The notes: generated by a model from the letters alone, not told the origin. Positions 14,779-23,672 are shown, numbered from the stretch's first letter. The stretch is 33,073 nucleotides of DNA from an uncultured Collinsella sp. (GCA_900759045.1 CAAETU010000044.1:1-33073); one strand, 5' to 3'. A program made the numbers and translations.

Positions 14779-16221
14779 GTGCTTAATAGATTCCGCATGC
14801 TTGTCGCCTGTGCTTTGACCTTCGCGCTTTGCTGGGTGCCGGGATTTGCGTTTGCTGGGGATGCTGAGGACGGGGCCCAGGCTGCTGCGACCGCTCATGG
14901 GCTTTCCTATGGGATCGAGGGTTTTGAGCGGTTGGCCAAGGGGACCGCTCGTGCCATGGAGGGCCAGCCTGAGGGCTACCGGTTTCCCGTTGACGAGGAC
15001 GTGGACCTTGTAGTGGCACCTGCTGCCGATCGCGTTGTGGTGTGGATATCGCCCAAGGCGGTCGAGAAGTATGGATTGGATCCGCAGGACAACGAGTGCG
15101 TATCGGGTCTCAAAGCCCTCGTCTGTAAGCTCGACAGCGCAAACTGCATGGGAGGTGCGCAGCTAGGGGACGTGGATCTTCCTTGGTATGTCACGGCGGA
15201 AACAACGTTTGATGCCGGCGGGTATACCTATGGCTTTGACGAACGCGGTGCGGATGGGGACCGCTATGTGGTGATTGCATCAGCCTCGGCTGATGCCAAG
15301 GGCGGCGCGCGTTGGCTTGATAGCGCTCAAATGGTAGAAGCGTCGTCTGTCGTGTTGCGGGATGAGCGGGGGCCCTTGACCTCTCTGGCCTCCTTATTGG
15401 GCGGCATCGACTACCGACCGTTTTGGGTGTCCATTAAAACGAGTGGCCTTGCCCTGCTGATCTCCTTTGCGCTGGGCCTGTTCGCCGCGTGGAAGACCAT
15501 GGGTACCTCGAGTCGCATCAAGGGCTTGCTCGACTCGGTCTTTACCATCCCCATGGTGCTGCCACCTACGGTCTGCGGCTTTCTGCTCCTCATGCTGTTT
15601 GGCCGCTCGACCGGGGTGGGCCAGTGGCTTATCGCGCACGGCATCTCGATTGTCTTTACGTGGCCGGCTGCGGTGATCTCTGCCGTGGTGGTGTCGTTCC
15701 CGCTCGTCTATCGTACGGCACTCGGAGCCTTCGAGAGCCTCGACACGCAGATGCTCGACGCCGCGCGAACCCTGGGATGGTCCGAGCGACGCATCTTTAC
15801 CAAGCTTATGATGCCCCTTGGGTGGCCCTCAATCGCGGCGGGCACGGTGCTCGCCTTCGCTCGCGCGATGGGCGAGTTTGGCTGTACGCTGTTCTTTGCG
15901 GGCAACTATGCCGGCATTACGCAGACCGTTCCCATTGCGATTTACTTTGAGTGGATGGGCGGCAATACGTCGGTGGCCCTCTTTTGGGTCGTGGTCGTAA
16001 TTGCGTTCAGCTTCCTGGTCATCCTATTCATCAACATGTACACGGCGCATTCGCAAAAGTATCGCGAGCGTGGTCTCTCCCGTACGGAGCGCAAACAGGC
16101 CAAAGAGTTTGCCGGACAGGGCGATTCGCTCGACCCGGCGGGCGGCGATGCCTTGCGTATCGATCGCGAGGCGCTGGCTGAGCTCATGCGCGATGACGCG
16201 GTCACGAAGGGAGGTCGATAG
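14779..16221 (+). CDS. modB: Molybdate permease ModB with extra N-terminal exported domain
   Basis: A 480-residue protein, about twice normal ModB length. Residues 1-26 form a signal-like segment (MLVACALTFALCWVPGFAFA). Residues about 27-205 form a soluble domain with two cysteines (C-x-SGLKALVCKL and SANCMGG) and no family I recognise. From about residue 206 a standard ModB permease follows: helices from FWVSIKTSGLALLISFALG, VFTIPMVLPPTVCGFLLLML, and the EAA loop AARTLGWSERRIFTKLMMPL then FARAMGEFGCTLFFAG. The GTG start at 14779 is chosen because GGAG lies 6 bases upstream. The gene is followed after 3 bases by modC. The frame is continuous across both parts, so this is a genuine fusion. Confidence 0.9.
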   Translation: MLNRFRMLVACALTFALCWVPGFAFAGDAEDGAQAAATAHGLSYGIEGFERLAKGTARAMEGQPEGYRFPVDEDVDLVVAPAADRVVVWISPKAVEKYGLDPQDNECVSGLKALVCKLDSANCMGGAQLGDVDLPWYVTAETTFDAGGYTYGFDERGADGDRYVVIASASADAKGGARWLDSAQMVEASSVVLRDERGPLTSLASLLGGIDYRPFWVSIKTSGLALLISFALGLFAAWKTMGTSSRIKGLLDSVFTIPMVLPPTVCGFLLLMLFGRSTGVGQWLIAHGISIVFTWPAAVISAVVVSFPLVYRTALGAFESLDTQMLDAARTLGWSERRIFTKLMMPLGWPSIAAGTVLAFARAMGEFGCTLFFAGNYAGITQTVPIAIYFEWMGGNTSVALFWVVVVIAFSFLVILFINMYTAHSQKYRERGLSRTERKQAKEFAGQGDSLDPAGGDALRIDREALAELMRDDAVTKGGR

Positions 16222-16224
16222 GCC

Positions 16225-17295
16225 ATGTCGCTTGTTCTGGATATTAAAAAGCGCTATCCCGGGTTTGTGCTCGACATGCAGCTTGAGGCTGGCGAGGAGC
16301 GAGTGGCGCTGTTGGGTGCCTCGGGTTGCGGCAAGAGTTGCACGCTGCGCTGCATTGCCGGCGTGGAGACGCCTGACGAGGGCAAGATCGTCGTCAACGG
16401 CGTTACCTTTTTTGACTCGGAGGCGGGCATCAACCTGTCACCTCAGGAGCGTAAATGCGCCCTGCTGTTCCAAAACTATCAGCTGTTTCCCAACATGACG
16501 GTGGCCGATAACGTGTGCGCCGGCGTAAAGGATACGGGCGACGCCGCGGCGCGTAAAAAACTTGCCGAGCGCTACCTGGGCATTTTTGGCCTGGCCGATT
16601 TCACCGACCGTTATCCCGCGCGCCTCTCGGGCGGCCAGCAGCAACGTGTGGCGCTTGCCCGCATGGTGGCGGCGCATCCGGGCATCTTTATGTTCGACGA
16701 GCCCATGAGCGCACTCGATTCCTATCTTAAGAGCGCCCTCGAACAGAACATGCTCGACCTGTTCGATGTATGCAACCGCACCGTGCTCTACGTGAGCCAC
16801 GACATCGACGAAGCGTGCCGCCTGTGCCAGCGTATCTGCGTGATGCACGACGGGCATGTGGAGGAGATCGGCTCCGTCGAGGACGTGGTCCGCCGTCCGC
16901 AGACGCTGGCGGCGTTGCGCCTGACGGGCTGCAAGAACACAAGCCGGGCGCGCAAGGTCGGGCCTCAGGAAGTTGAAGCCCTGGATTGGGGTATGACCTT
17001 TAACGTGGGTCGCGAGGTTCCCGATAATGTGGCGTACCTGGGCATTCGGGCAAGCTACTTCCATGTTGACAACCGTGTCGAGCGTGGTCGCAACAGCTAT
17101 GACCTGCATGTGGCCCGCGTGAGCGATTCGCGTTTTGAGCGCCTGGTGCTGCTGGACGTGCCGCGCGTCGATGCGCCCACACGTCTGCAGTGGAAGGTCA
17201 ACAAGGTGGGCGTGCCTGTCGACGAGCTGCCGCAAGCAGGTGAGACGCTACGCATGCACTTCGATGCGAGTAAGATCCATTTGGTTTGTCGATAG
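16225..17295 (+). CDS. modC: Molybdate ABC transporter ATPase ModC
   Basis: A 356-residue ATP-binding subunit energising ModB. Walker A is GASGCGKSCTLRC (about residues 31-43), the Q-loop is LLFQNYQLFPNMTV, the ABC signature is RLSGGQQQRVALARM, Walker B is IFMFDEPMSALDS and the switch histidine is in YVSHDIDEA. The C-terminal about 120 residues should hold a TOBE/MOP-like oxyanion-sensing domain as in ModC/CysA relatives; its sequence is divergent. GGAGG lies 9 bases upstream of the ATG. A terminator-like hairpin follows. Confidence 0.93.
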   Translation: MSLVLDIKKRYPGFVLDMQLEAGEERVALLGASGCGKSCTLRCIAGVETPDEGKIVVNGVTFFDSEAGINLSPQERKCALLFQNYQLFPNMTVADNVCAGVKDTGDAAARKKLAERYLGIFGLADFTDRYPARLSGGQQQRVALARMVAAHPGIFMFDEPMSALDSYLKSALEQNMLDLFDVCNRTVLYVSHDIDEACRLCQRICVMHDGHVEEIGSVEDVVRRPQTLAALRLTGCKNTSRARKVGPQEVEALDWGMTFNVGREVPDNVAYLGIRASYFHVDNRVERGRNSYDLHVARVSDSRFERLVLLDVPRVDAPTRLQWKVNKVGVPVDELPQAGETLRMHFDASKIHLVCR

Positions 17296-17306
17296 CGCCG
17301 GGTAAT

Positions 17307-17342
17307 GCCGTCGGGGATATAAGCCTCGGCGGCTTTGTCTTG
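17307..17342 (+). terminator. Terminator-like hairpin after modC
   Basis: GCCGTCGGGG (17307-17316) pairs with CCTCGGCGGC (17324-17333) using two G-T wobbles, then TTTGTCTTG. It begins 11 bases past the modC stop. Confidence 0.6.
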
Positions 17343-17428
17343 CCGTTCGCCGAATGATGGATGACAAACTCTTATCAACACAGATAATTATTTATTAAAC
17401 GACGGCACACGATGCTGTCGTACGAATG

Positions 17429-17466
17429 TCAACGGTGTTCGCATGGTCGACGACCGTTGATATAGT
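17429..17466 (+). promoter_or_regulatory. Promoter with overlapping operator for the 2-HAD/transporter block
   Basis: TCAACGGT (17429-17436) and ACCGTTGA (17453-17460) form a perfect 8-bp inverted repeat. The second arm abuts a -10-like TATAGT (17461-17466), and a weak -35, TTCGCA (17438-17443), lies inside the dyad with a 17-bp spacer. The overlap is what would be expected for repressor or activator control. The rest of the 429-bp gap 17296-17724 holds the modC terminator, an upstream ORF and leader hairpins. Confidence 0.5.
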
Positions 17467-17496
17467 TGACCTTAACTTGTAAAGGAGGGTGCGCAC

Positions 17497-17565
17497 ATGC
17501 CGCAGACGACATACATTCGCCGCGTTGCCGCGCGCGCCCTGTATATGGCTCGGAGCCGCATATGA
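17497..17565 (+). CDS. Small upstream ORF (22 aa), possible leader peptide
   Basis: ATG at 17497 with a near-perfect AAAGGAGG Shine-Dalgarno 8 bases upstream; it encodes 22 residues with six arginines (MPQTTYIRRVAARALYMARS, then RI). It lies just below the dyad promoter and 160 bases before the first 2-HAD-like gene. A hairpin (17551-17557 with 17580-17586) spans its stop codon, so translation of the ORF could change folding of the downstream leader. It could also be an independent small protein or an accidental frame. No similarity is recognised. Confidence 0.5.
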   Translation: MPQTTYIRRVAARALYMARSRI

Positions 17566-17586
17566 GCAGGTATGTTCACGGCTCCG
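17551..17586 (+). promoter_or_regulatory. Leader hairpin spanning the upstream ORF stop codon
   Basis: CGGAGCC (17551-17557) pairs with GGCTCCG (17580-17586), enclosing the TGA at 17563-17565. A ribosome at the stop codon would block it. No clear U-tract terminator follows before 17725, so an attenuation mechanism is only a possibility. Confidence 0.35.
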
Positions 17587-17724
17587 GGAGAGACGACGCA
17601 CAACTAAATAATCAGCTGCAAAGCGGGTTCCCCAAAATTCCGGGTTTGAGCGCGGCTGGGTTTTCGCCACCCACCGTGCAGCAATACCGTAGCTATTCAT
17701 TTTTGGTTCGAGAGGGGAACCGCC

Positions 17725-19008
17725 ATGGCTGAAGAATTTGATTTCCATCCGATGTGGGAGAGCCTCGGCATGAATCTTGCCGACCACGACATGCTGCTGG
17801 GCGCCGTGGGTCAGATGTATGGCGATATGTTCCTGACGCAGAACAATCGCCCCAAGTCCACGTCCTACCTGGATTTTGTCGCCACCAACATCCACAGCGG
17901 CCGTATTAAGGAGATGCTCGACAAGAAGGAGGCCGGCGAGGCCACCAAAATCGTGGGCTCGTTCTGCGTCTACGTGCCCGAGGAGATCGTACTTGCCTGC
18001 GACGGTATTCCTGTTGGTCTGTGCTCGGGTGCCGACTGGGCAACGGACAAGGTCGAGGAGCATTTGCCGCGCAACACCTGTCCGCTTATCAAGAGCTTTG
18101 CCGGCTTTAAGCTGGGCGAGGTCTGCCCCTACATCGAGTCGAGCGACTTGGTAGTCGGCGAGAACACCTGCGATGGCAAGAAGAAGGCCTACGAGTTCTT
18201 TGCCACGCAAAAGAACATGTACGTCATGGATATTCCCAACGTACACGACGAGTCGACGCTCATGACCTGGAAAGCCGAGGTCAAAAAGCTTGCTGCTAAG
18301 ATCGAGGAAGAGTGCGGCGTCACGATTACGCCCGAGCGTCTGAAGGCTGCCATCCACGCCGTCAACGAGAAGCGTCGCGCCCTGCAGCGTCTGGCTGCGA
18401 CCCGCGCTGCCGATCCGGCGCCCATCAGCGGTCTCGACAGCCTGCTGACCGTTCAGGCCGCCTTTATGGATGACACGCCGCGCCTGACCGGCGCCATCAA
18501 CGAAATGGCGGCTGAGTGCGAGCAGCGCGTTGAGGCCGGCGAGGGTGTGGCGCCCAAGGGCACCAAGCGCATCCTGTACACCGGTACGCCCATGGCCGTG
18601 CCCAACTGGAAGCTGTTCAATCTCATCGAGAAGGCCGGCGGCGTCGTGGTGGGCGAGGAGTCCTGCACGGGCTCGCGCTACTACAAGGACCTGGTCGACG
18701 AGTCCGGCGAGACGGTCGACGAGATGCTCGATGCCATCGCCGAGCGCTACTTTAAGATCAACTGCGCCGTCTTTACGCCCAACGACCAGCGTATGAAGGA
18801 CATTGTCCAGATGGCCAAGGACCTGCATGCCGACGGCATCGTCGACGTGGCCCTGCAGTTCTGCACGCTCTACGAGATGGAGTCGTTTGCCGTGGAGAAG
18901 GCTGCCGAGGAGGCCGGCATTCCGTTTATGCACATCACGACCGACTACGCCGGCGAGGATGCCGGTCAGCTCCAGACCCGCATCGAAGCCTTCCTCGAGA
19001 CGATTTAG
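17725..19008 (+). CDS. 2-hydroxyacyl-CoA dehydratase / double-cubane-cluster-like Fe-S protein (paralogue 1)
   Basis: A 427-residue member of the 2-hydroxyacyl-CoA dehydratase D-component superfamily (HgdB, benzoyl-CoA reductase subunits, double-cubane cluster proteins). These are oxygen-sensitive Fe-S enzymes that receive low-potential electrons from an ATP-driven activator. Candidate cluster cysteines: FCVYVPEE (C81), LACDG (C92), LCSG (C100), RNTCPLIKS (C119), EVCPY (C134) and ENTCDGKKK (C149); later GEESCTGSRYY, INCAV and FCTLYEME. The CPLIKS and TCDGKKK motifs are shared with paralogue 2 at 24524. A second CoA-dehydratase subunit is not adjacent, which favours a homodimeric double-cubane type. 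GAGGGG lies 7 bases before the ATG. The substrate is unknown. Confidence 0.85.
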   Translation: MAEEFDFHPMWESLGMNLADHDMLLGAVGQMYGDMFLTQNNRPKSTSYLDFVATNIHSGRIKEMLDKKEAGEATKIVGSFCVYVPEEIVLACDGIPVGLCSGADWATDKVEEHLPRNTCPLIKSFAGFKLGEVCPYIESSDLVVGENTCDGKKKAYEFFATQKNMYVMDIPNVHDESTLMTWKAEVKKLAAKIEEECGVTITPERLKAAIHAVNEKRRALQRLAATRAADPAPISGLDSLLTVQAAFMDDTPRLTGAINEMAAECEQRVEAGEGVAPKGTKRILYTGTPMAVPNWKLFNLIEKAGGVVVGEESCTGSRYYKDLVDESGETVDEMLDAIAERYFKINCAVFTPNDQRMKDIVQMAKDLHADGIVDVALQFCTLYEMESFAVEKAAEEAGIPFMHITTDYAGEDAGQLQTRIEAFLETI

Positions 19009-19105
19009 CCGCACCTGCGCTAAGCCGTGCCGCCGGGTGTTCCTATCCACGCGATAGGGATTTCTCCGTTGCCATGTCGGCCGGTGTCCGGATGCACCGC
19101 AGGGC

Positions 19106-19158
19106 GCCGATCGGCTTCGCATAACTGCCGGGGCGGGGGATTTCCGCCGTCCCGGCAG
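19106..19158 (+). terminator. Intercistronic hairpins, probable partial terminator
   Basis: The main stem pairs 19125-19139 with 19144-19158 (15 bp with one wobble and one mismatch, loop ATTT), followed by a moderately T-rich stretch. A smaller hairpin (CCTATC 19042-19047 with GATAGG 19053-19058) and the palindrome GCCGATCGGC (19106-19115) precede it. It probably reduces read-through from paralogue 1 into the transporter genes. Confidence 0.5.
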
Positions 19159-19193
19159 ATTCTATCTGTTTATTCAGACACGAAAGGAACTCA

Positions 19194-20804
19194 ATGAACA
19201 ACGATCTTTTCAAGACGGGCGTTTCCCGTCGCGGTTTTCTGACCGGCTCCGCTGCCCTGTGCGTCATGGCGGGCCTCGGCCTCACCGGCTGCGGCGGTTC
19301 GGGCGCCGAGAGCGGTAGCGCCGCTGCCTCCGGCCAGGATGTGGAGTATCGCGACGAGCTGCAGATCGCGTTACCGGCGAGCCCGGACGGTCTCGATCCG
19401 CACACCACGTCGTCGCTTGTGACCATGGACATCATCTGCAACGTCGTCGAGCCGCTCTTTGGCCTCGATAGCGACTACGAGCCCCAGCCCGTGCTGGCCA
19501 AGGGCTATGAGGTCTCCGACGACGGCCTGACCTACACCATCAAGCTGCGCGAGGGCGTCACCTTCCACAACGGCAAGGAGTTTGGCTCCGAGGACGTCGT
19601 GGCCTCGATGAACCGCTGGCTCACCGTCAACGACCGCGCCGCGAGCCTGCTGCCCGGCGCCACCTTCGCCGCCTCGGGCGACCACGAGGTCACCTGCACG
19701 CTGACCGAGCCCGCCGTCGACTTTCTGATCATCCTGGGCAACCACTCCCAGTATCCGGGCATCTTCCCCTCCGAGGTCATCGAGGCCGCGGGCGATACCG
19801 GCGTGACCGAGTACGTGGGTACCGGTGCCTACAAGTTTGTGGAGTGGAAGCAGGACCAGTACGTCCATCTCATCCGCTACGAGGACTATGTCGCCGCTCA
19901 CGGCAAGGCTTCGGGCTACACCGGCAAGGTCTCCGCGCCCACCAAGGACATCTACTATCAGTTCGTGACCGAGGCCTCCACGCGCGTGAGCGGGTTTGAG
20001 ACCGGCGAGTACGATATCGCTGGCGAGATCCCCACCGAGAACTACCACGACTTCGACGGCAACGACGACGTTAAGCTCTACACCCATAACGCTGGCGTTC
20101 TGACCGCCTTCCTCAACATGAACGAGGGCATCTTCGCCGACGAGGAGATCCGCAAGTGCGCTCTCATGGCTATCGACTGCGAGGCGGCCGCTCTTGCCGC
20201 CTATGGCGAGAAGGAGCTCTTCAACATCGATCCCAACCTTGGCAACCCCGAGAACACTCAGTGGGCGACCGACGCGGGCAAGAAGTACTTCAACCAGGCC
20301 GACGCCAAGGCCGCCAAGAAGGCCCTGGCCAAGACCTCCTATGCCGGTGAGACGGTTAAGCTGCTGACCACCCCCGACTACAAGGATATGTACAACGCCA
20401 CCGTCGCGCTGCAGGAGCAGCTCGAGAAGGCCGGCTTCACCGCCGAGGTCGACAGCTACGAGTTCGCGACCTTCATGGACATCCGCTCCAGCAAGCCCGA
20501 GCAGTGGGACCTCTTTGTGGCCTCCACCAACTACAAGCCCATCCCGGCCCAGTCCCTCTCGGTCTCCAAGGCCTTCTATGGCCTGTCCGACGAGAAGGCG
20601 CTCAAGCTCGTGGCCGAGACCCGCACCGCCAAGGACACCGACACCGCGGCCAAGAAGTGGGCCGAGGCTCAGGAGCGCCTCTACGAGATCGCCGTCATCG
20701 AGCCGCTTTGCCACTACGCTTCCATCACGGGCACCCAGGCAGACGTCGAGGACGTCGAAGTGCTCGACGGCGCCATCATCTGGAACGCCAAGCGTCCGGA
20801 GTAA
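19194..20804 (+). CDS. Peptide/nickel-type ABC transporter substrate-binding lipoprotein (SBP_bac_5)
   Basis: A 536-residue family 5 extracellular solute-binding protein. The N-terminus has SRRGFLTGSA (twin-arginine style), a hydrophobic core and the lipobox LTGC (Cys33), then a Ser/Ala/Gly linker. The mature region has the family signature: EPLFGLDSDYEPQPVLAKGY, YTIKLREGVTFHNGKEFGSEDV and TGAYKFVEWKQDQY. Family members bind di- and oligopeptides, nickel chelates, haem, glutathione or opines, so the ligand is open. It leads a complete five-gene importer enclosed by two 2-HAD-like genes, suggesting that it captures their substrate or a precursor. AAAGGA lies 5-6 bases before the ATG. Confidence 0.9.
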   Translation: MNNDLFKTGVSRRGFLTGSAALCVMAGLGLTGCGGSGAESGSAAASGQDVEYRDELQIALPASPDGLDPHTTSSLVTMDIICNVVEPLFGLDSDYEPQPVLAKGYEVSDDGLTYTIKLREGVTFHNGKEFGSEDVVASMNRWLTVNDRAASLLPGATFAASGDHEVTCTLTEPAVDFLIILGNHSQYPGIFPSEVIEAAGDTGVTEYVGTGAYKFVEWKQDQYVHLIRYEDYVAAHGKASGYTGKVSAPTKDIYYQFVTEASTRVSGFETGEYDIAGEIPTENYHDFDGNDDVKLYTHNAGVLTAFLNMNEGIFADEEIRKCALMAIDCEAAALAAYGEKELFNIDPNLGNPENTQWATDAGKKYFNQADAKAAKKALAKTSYAGETVKLLTTPDYKDMYNATVALQEQLEKAGFTAEVDSYEFATFMDIRSSKPEQWDLFVASTNYKPIPAQSLSVSKAFYGLSDEKALKLVAETRTAKDTDTAAKKWAEAQERLYEIAVIEPLCHYASITGTQADVEDVEVLDGAIIWNAKRPE

Positions 20805-20815
20805 TGCAATAGATG

Positions 20816-20857
20816 GTGTGGCGGCTGGAGGGGTCTGGTCCCCTGCGGCCGCCACAC
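20816..20857 (+). other. Intercistronic hairpin between binding protein and permease genes
   Basis: GTGTGGCGGC (20816-20825) pairs perfectly with GCCGCCACAC (20848-20857), with an inner AGGGG/CCCCT stem. With no T-run it probably protects the upstream mRNA 3' end, giving more binding protein than permease, a common arrangement in ABC operons. Confidence 0.6.
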
Positions 20858-20892
20858 CCTGTCCACGTTCAGAGGGGAAATAGACGCCTCGC

Positions 20893-21846
20893 ATGTTGAA
20901 GTACACGCTCAAACGTATAGGCGCGATGGTTCCGGTGATGCTCATTATCTCGGTCGTCGTGTTTTTGATTATCTATCTCACGCCGGGCGACCCGGCCTCT
21001 TCGATGCTCGGCATGGAGGCTACGGCCGACCAGATCGAGCGCGTCAACGATAGCCTCGGCCTCAATGAGCCGCTGCCGCAGCGCTACGTTGAGTGGATGG
21101 GCGGCGTGCTTACCGGCGACCTGGGCGATTCGTATTTTATGCGCCAGCCCGTCACGCAGGCGATCGCCGAGCACTTTGGCCCCACGCTATCGCTCGCGCT
21201 TCTGGCGCAGCTCATCGCGCTGTTGATTGCACTGCCCTGCGGCGTCGTCGCTGCCCTCAAACATGGGTCGCGCACCGACGCGGTCTTGCGTGTCGTTGCT
21301 CTTTTGGGCGTGGCGATACCCGGCTTTTTGATGGCGCTTATGCTTATGTGGCTGTTTGCCGTCACGTTGCGTGTGTTCCCGGTGGCCGGCTATGTGCCGC
21401 TATCGAAGGGCTGGTTCAGCCATTTACGCTATCTTGCGTTGCCGGCCATATCGCTTGGATGCGTGCAGGCGGCCCTGCTCATGCGCATGACCCGTTCGAG
21501 CGTTATCGAGGCCATGCAGCTTGACTGCGTCAAGACGGCGCGTGCCAAGGGCGTCTCCGAGGTTCGCGTGGTGCTGGCCCATGCCCTGCGCAACGCAGCG
21601 CTGCCGATTCTCACCTCGGTCGGCTATTCTTTTGGCGCCCTGATTACGGGCGCCGTGGTGACTGAGGCCATTTTTAACATCCCCGGTTTGGGCCAGCTGG
21701 TCACGAGCTCTATCGAGCGTCGCGACTATCCGGTGATTCAGGGCGTGCTGCTGGTCATCGCCTTGTTGAATTCGGTGATCAATCTGGCCGTCGACCTTGC
21801 CTACGGCGCTTTTGACCCGCGCGCTCGCAAATGGGGCGATGCATGA
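20893..21846 (+). CDS. ABC transporter permease, DppB/OppB family
   Basis: A 317-residue inner-membrane subunit of the importer. Family features: the start MLKYTLKRIGAMVPVMLIIS, LTPGDPASSM, the SLGLNEPLPQRYVEWMGG region, GDLGDSYFMRQPV, and the EAA loop TARAKGVSEVRVVLAHALRN followed by GALITGAVVTEAIFNIPGLG. Six membrane segments are expected. The Shine-Dalgarno-like AGGGG is 15 bases upstream, unusually far, so the start is slightly uncertain. It overlaps the next permease gene by 4 bases (ATGA). Confidence 0.93.
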   Translation: MLKYTLKRIGAMVPVMLIISVVVFLIIYLTPGDPASSMLGMEATADQIERVNDSLGLNEPLPQRYVEWMGGVLTGDLGDSYFMRQPVTQAIAEHFGPTLSLALLAQLIALLIALPCGVVAALKHGSRTDAVLRVVALLGVAIPGFLMALMLMWLFAVTLRVFPVAGYVPLSKGWFSHLRYLALPAISLGCVQAALLMRMTRSSVIEAMQLDCVKTARAKGVSEVRVVLAHALRNAALPILTSVGYSFGALITGAVVTEAIFNIPGLGQLVTSSIERRDYPVIQGVLLVIALLNSVINLAVDLAYGAFDPRARKWGDA

Positions 21847-22673
21847 TGGAAAATTTAAAGAAGGCTCTTGCCAACAAGGGGTTTGTGGTCGGCGGCTGCA
21901 TTTTCCTGGCGATTGTGCTGATCGCGCTCGTCGGTCCGCTGGTGTGGACGGTTGATCCCAATGCGCAGGAGATGACGTTGCGACTTTCGGCACCTTCGCC
22001 CGCGCATCCCTTTGGCTGCGATGATTTTGGCCGCGACCTGCTTGCCCGCGTCATCGCGGGCGCGCGCGTGTCGCTTGGCGTTGGCATTGCCGTCACGCTC
22101 GCGACGAGTGCGCTCGGCCTGGTGATTGGCGCCTATGCGTGCTACAACGAGAGGCTCGACCATATTCTCATGCGCATCTGCGACGGCCTTATGTCCATTC
22201 CGGGCGTGCTGCTGGCCATCGCGCTCATGGCGATGATGGGGGCGAGCGTGTGGAACGCTATCATCGCGCTCTCCATCGTCTATACGCCCAGCATGGCGCG
22301 CATCGTGCGCTCGCGTGCGATGGTGGTCAAGGAGGAGCCCTTTGTGGAGGCCCTGCGCGTGCAGGGCGCCTCGACCGCGCGCATCGTGTGGCTGCATATC
22401 GTGCCCAACGTTATGGCACCCTTCCTGGTGCAGGCGACCTTTGTCTTTGCCGAGGCCGTGCTCTCGGAGGCCGCCCTCTCGTTTCTGGGCCTGGGTATCA
22501 AGGCGCCCGACGCCAGCTGGGGAAACATCCTGCAGGCGGGCAAGAACGTGATGCGCAAAGCCCCGTGGATGATCTTCTTCCCGGCTATCGCCATCATCGC
22601 GAGCGTGCTTTCGCTGAACCTTGCCGGCGACGGCCTGCGCGACGCCCTCGACCCCAAGACCAAGGAGGACTAG
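21843..22673 (+). CDS. ABC transporter permease, DppC/OppC family
   Basis: A 276-residue second permease. It shows the N-terminal helix VVGGCIFLAIVLIALVGPLV, the conserved HPFGCDDFGRDLLARVIAGA motif of DppC/OppC, and the EAA loop EALRVQGASTARIVWLHIVP followed by SEAALSFLGLGIKAPDASWG. ATG at 21843 overlaps the TGA of the DppB-like gene, indicating translational coupling. It forms the heterodimeric channel with that protein. Confidence 0.93.
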   Translation: MMENLKKALANKGFVVGGCIFLAIVLIALVGPLVWTVDPNAQEMTLRLSAPSPAHPFGCDDFGRDLLARVIAGARVSLGVGIAVTLATSALGLVIGAYACYNERLDHILMRICDGLMSIPGVLLAIALMAMMGASVWNAIIALSIVYTPSMARIVRSRAMVVKEEPFVEALRVQGASTARIVWLHIVPNVMAPFLVQATFVFAEAVLSEAALSFLGLGIKAPDASWGNILQAGKNVMRKAPWMIFFPAIAIIASVLSLNLAGDGLRDALDPKTKED

Positions 22674-22676
22674 CCC

Positions 22677-23672
22677 ATGAGCGAACATCTTTTGGACGTG
22701 CGCGACCTCTGCATCTCGTTTGTGGGCCGCGATGGCAACGCGCTGGAAGCCGTCAACAAACTCAACCTGCATATCGATGCCGGCGAGATCGTTGGTGTTG
22801 TCGGCGAGTCCGGCTGCGGTAAGTCGGTGTTTGCCCAGAGTGTCATGCGCCTCTTGGAGCATGAACAGAAGATGGCCTATGAGGGCCAGATTCTCTTTGA
22901 CGGGGAGGACCTGCTCGCACGCCCGCTCAAGCGCATGCGCGAGGTGCGCGGCTGCGATATCGCCATGATCTTCCAGGACCCTTTGAGCTCGCTTAATCCC
23001 GTCATGACGGTCGGGGCCCAGGTCGTCGAGGCCGTGCGGGCCCACCGTAAGGTGAGCCGACGCGAAGCCCGCAACGAGGCTCTATCGCTGTTGGAGCGTG
23101 TGGGTATTCGAGATGCTGCGGCTCGCTTCGACATGTATCCGGGCGATTTTAGCGGCGGTATGCGCCAGCGCGTGATGATTGCCATGGCGCTCGCCGGGCA
23201 CCCACGCCTGCTTATTGCCGATGAGCCCACCACGGCACTCGACACGACGACTCAAAAACAGATTTTGGATCTCCTGCGCGACCTCAACAGTTCCGAGGGC
23301 ATGGCGGTGCTTTTTATCAGCCATGATTTGGGTGTCGTCACGAGCATCTGCTCGCGCGTGCACGTCATGTATCTGGGCCAAATCGTAGAAGAGATCGACG
23401 CCTGCGGCCTTATGGAGCGCCCGAGCCACCCGTATGCCCAGGGGCTCATCGCGAGTATTCCGCCGCTCGAAGGCGAGCGAGTTGACACGCTGGCGGATAT
23501 TCCGGGCACAGTGCCGCCGCTTACGGCAATACCCTGTGGATGCCGCTTTGCGCCTCGTTGCACCCGGGCGGACGAGCGTTGCCGCGCGCAGGAGCCTCCG
23601 CTGGTTGCCGTGAATGCGTGCGACCGGTCCAAATGCTGGCTTGTCGAGAAAGGGGAGTGCCATGGCTGTTGA
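22677..23672 (+). CDS. ABC transporter ATPase, DppD/OppD family
   Basis: A 331-residue ATPase. Walker A GESGCGKSVFAQS (about residue 43), Q-loop IFQDPLSSLNPVMTVG, signature FSGGMRQRVMIAMAL, Walker B LLIADEPTTALD, switch FISHDLGVV. The C-terminal oligopeptide-transporter domain has cysteines C-G-CRFAPRCTRADERC followed by ACDRSKCW, matching the four-cysteine region that can hold an Fe-S cluster in some DppD proteins. AAGGAGG lies 8 bases before the ATG. It overlaps the next ATPase gene by 11 bases. Confidence 0.94.
   Translation: MSEHLLDVRDLCISFVGRDGNALEAVNKLNLHIDAGEIVGVVGESGCGKSVFAQSVMRLLEHEQKMAYEGQILFDGEDLLARPLKRMREVRGCDIAMIFQDPLSSLNPVMTVGAQVVEAVRAHRKVSRREARNEALSLLERVGIRDAAARFDMYPGDFSGGMRQRVMIAMALAGHPRLLIADEPTTALDTTTQKQILDLLRDLNSSEGMAVLFISHDLGVVTSICSRVHVMYLGQIVEEIDACGLMERPSHPYAQGLIASIPPLEGERVDTLADIPGTVPPLTAIPCGCRFAPRCTRADERCRAQEPPLVAVNACDRSKCWLVEKGECHGC

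Noticed and set aside
17725..19008. Classical (R)-2-hydroxyglutaryl-CoA dehydratase operon
   Set aside because: No paired A and B subunits side by side, no CoA transferase and no hydroxyacid dehydrogenase; only single-subunit paralogues with an importer between them.
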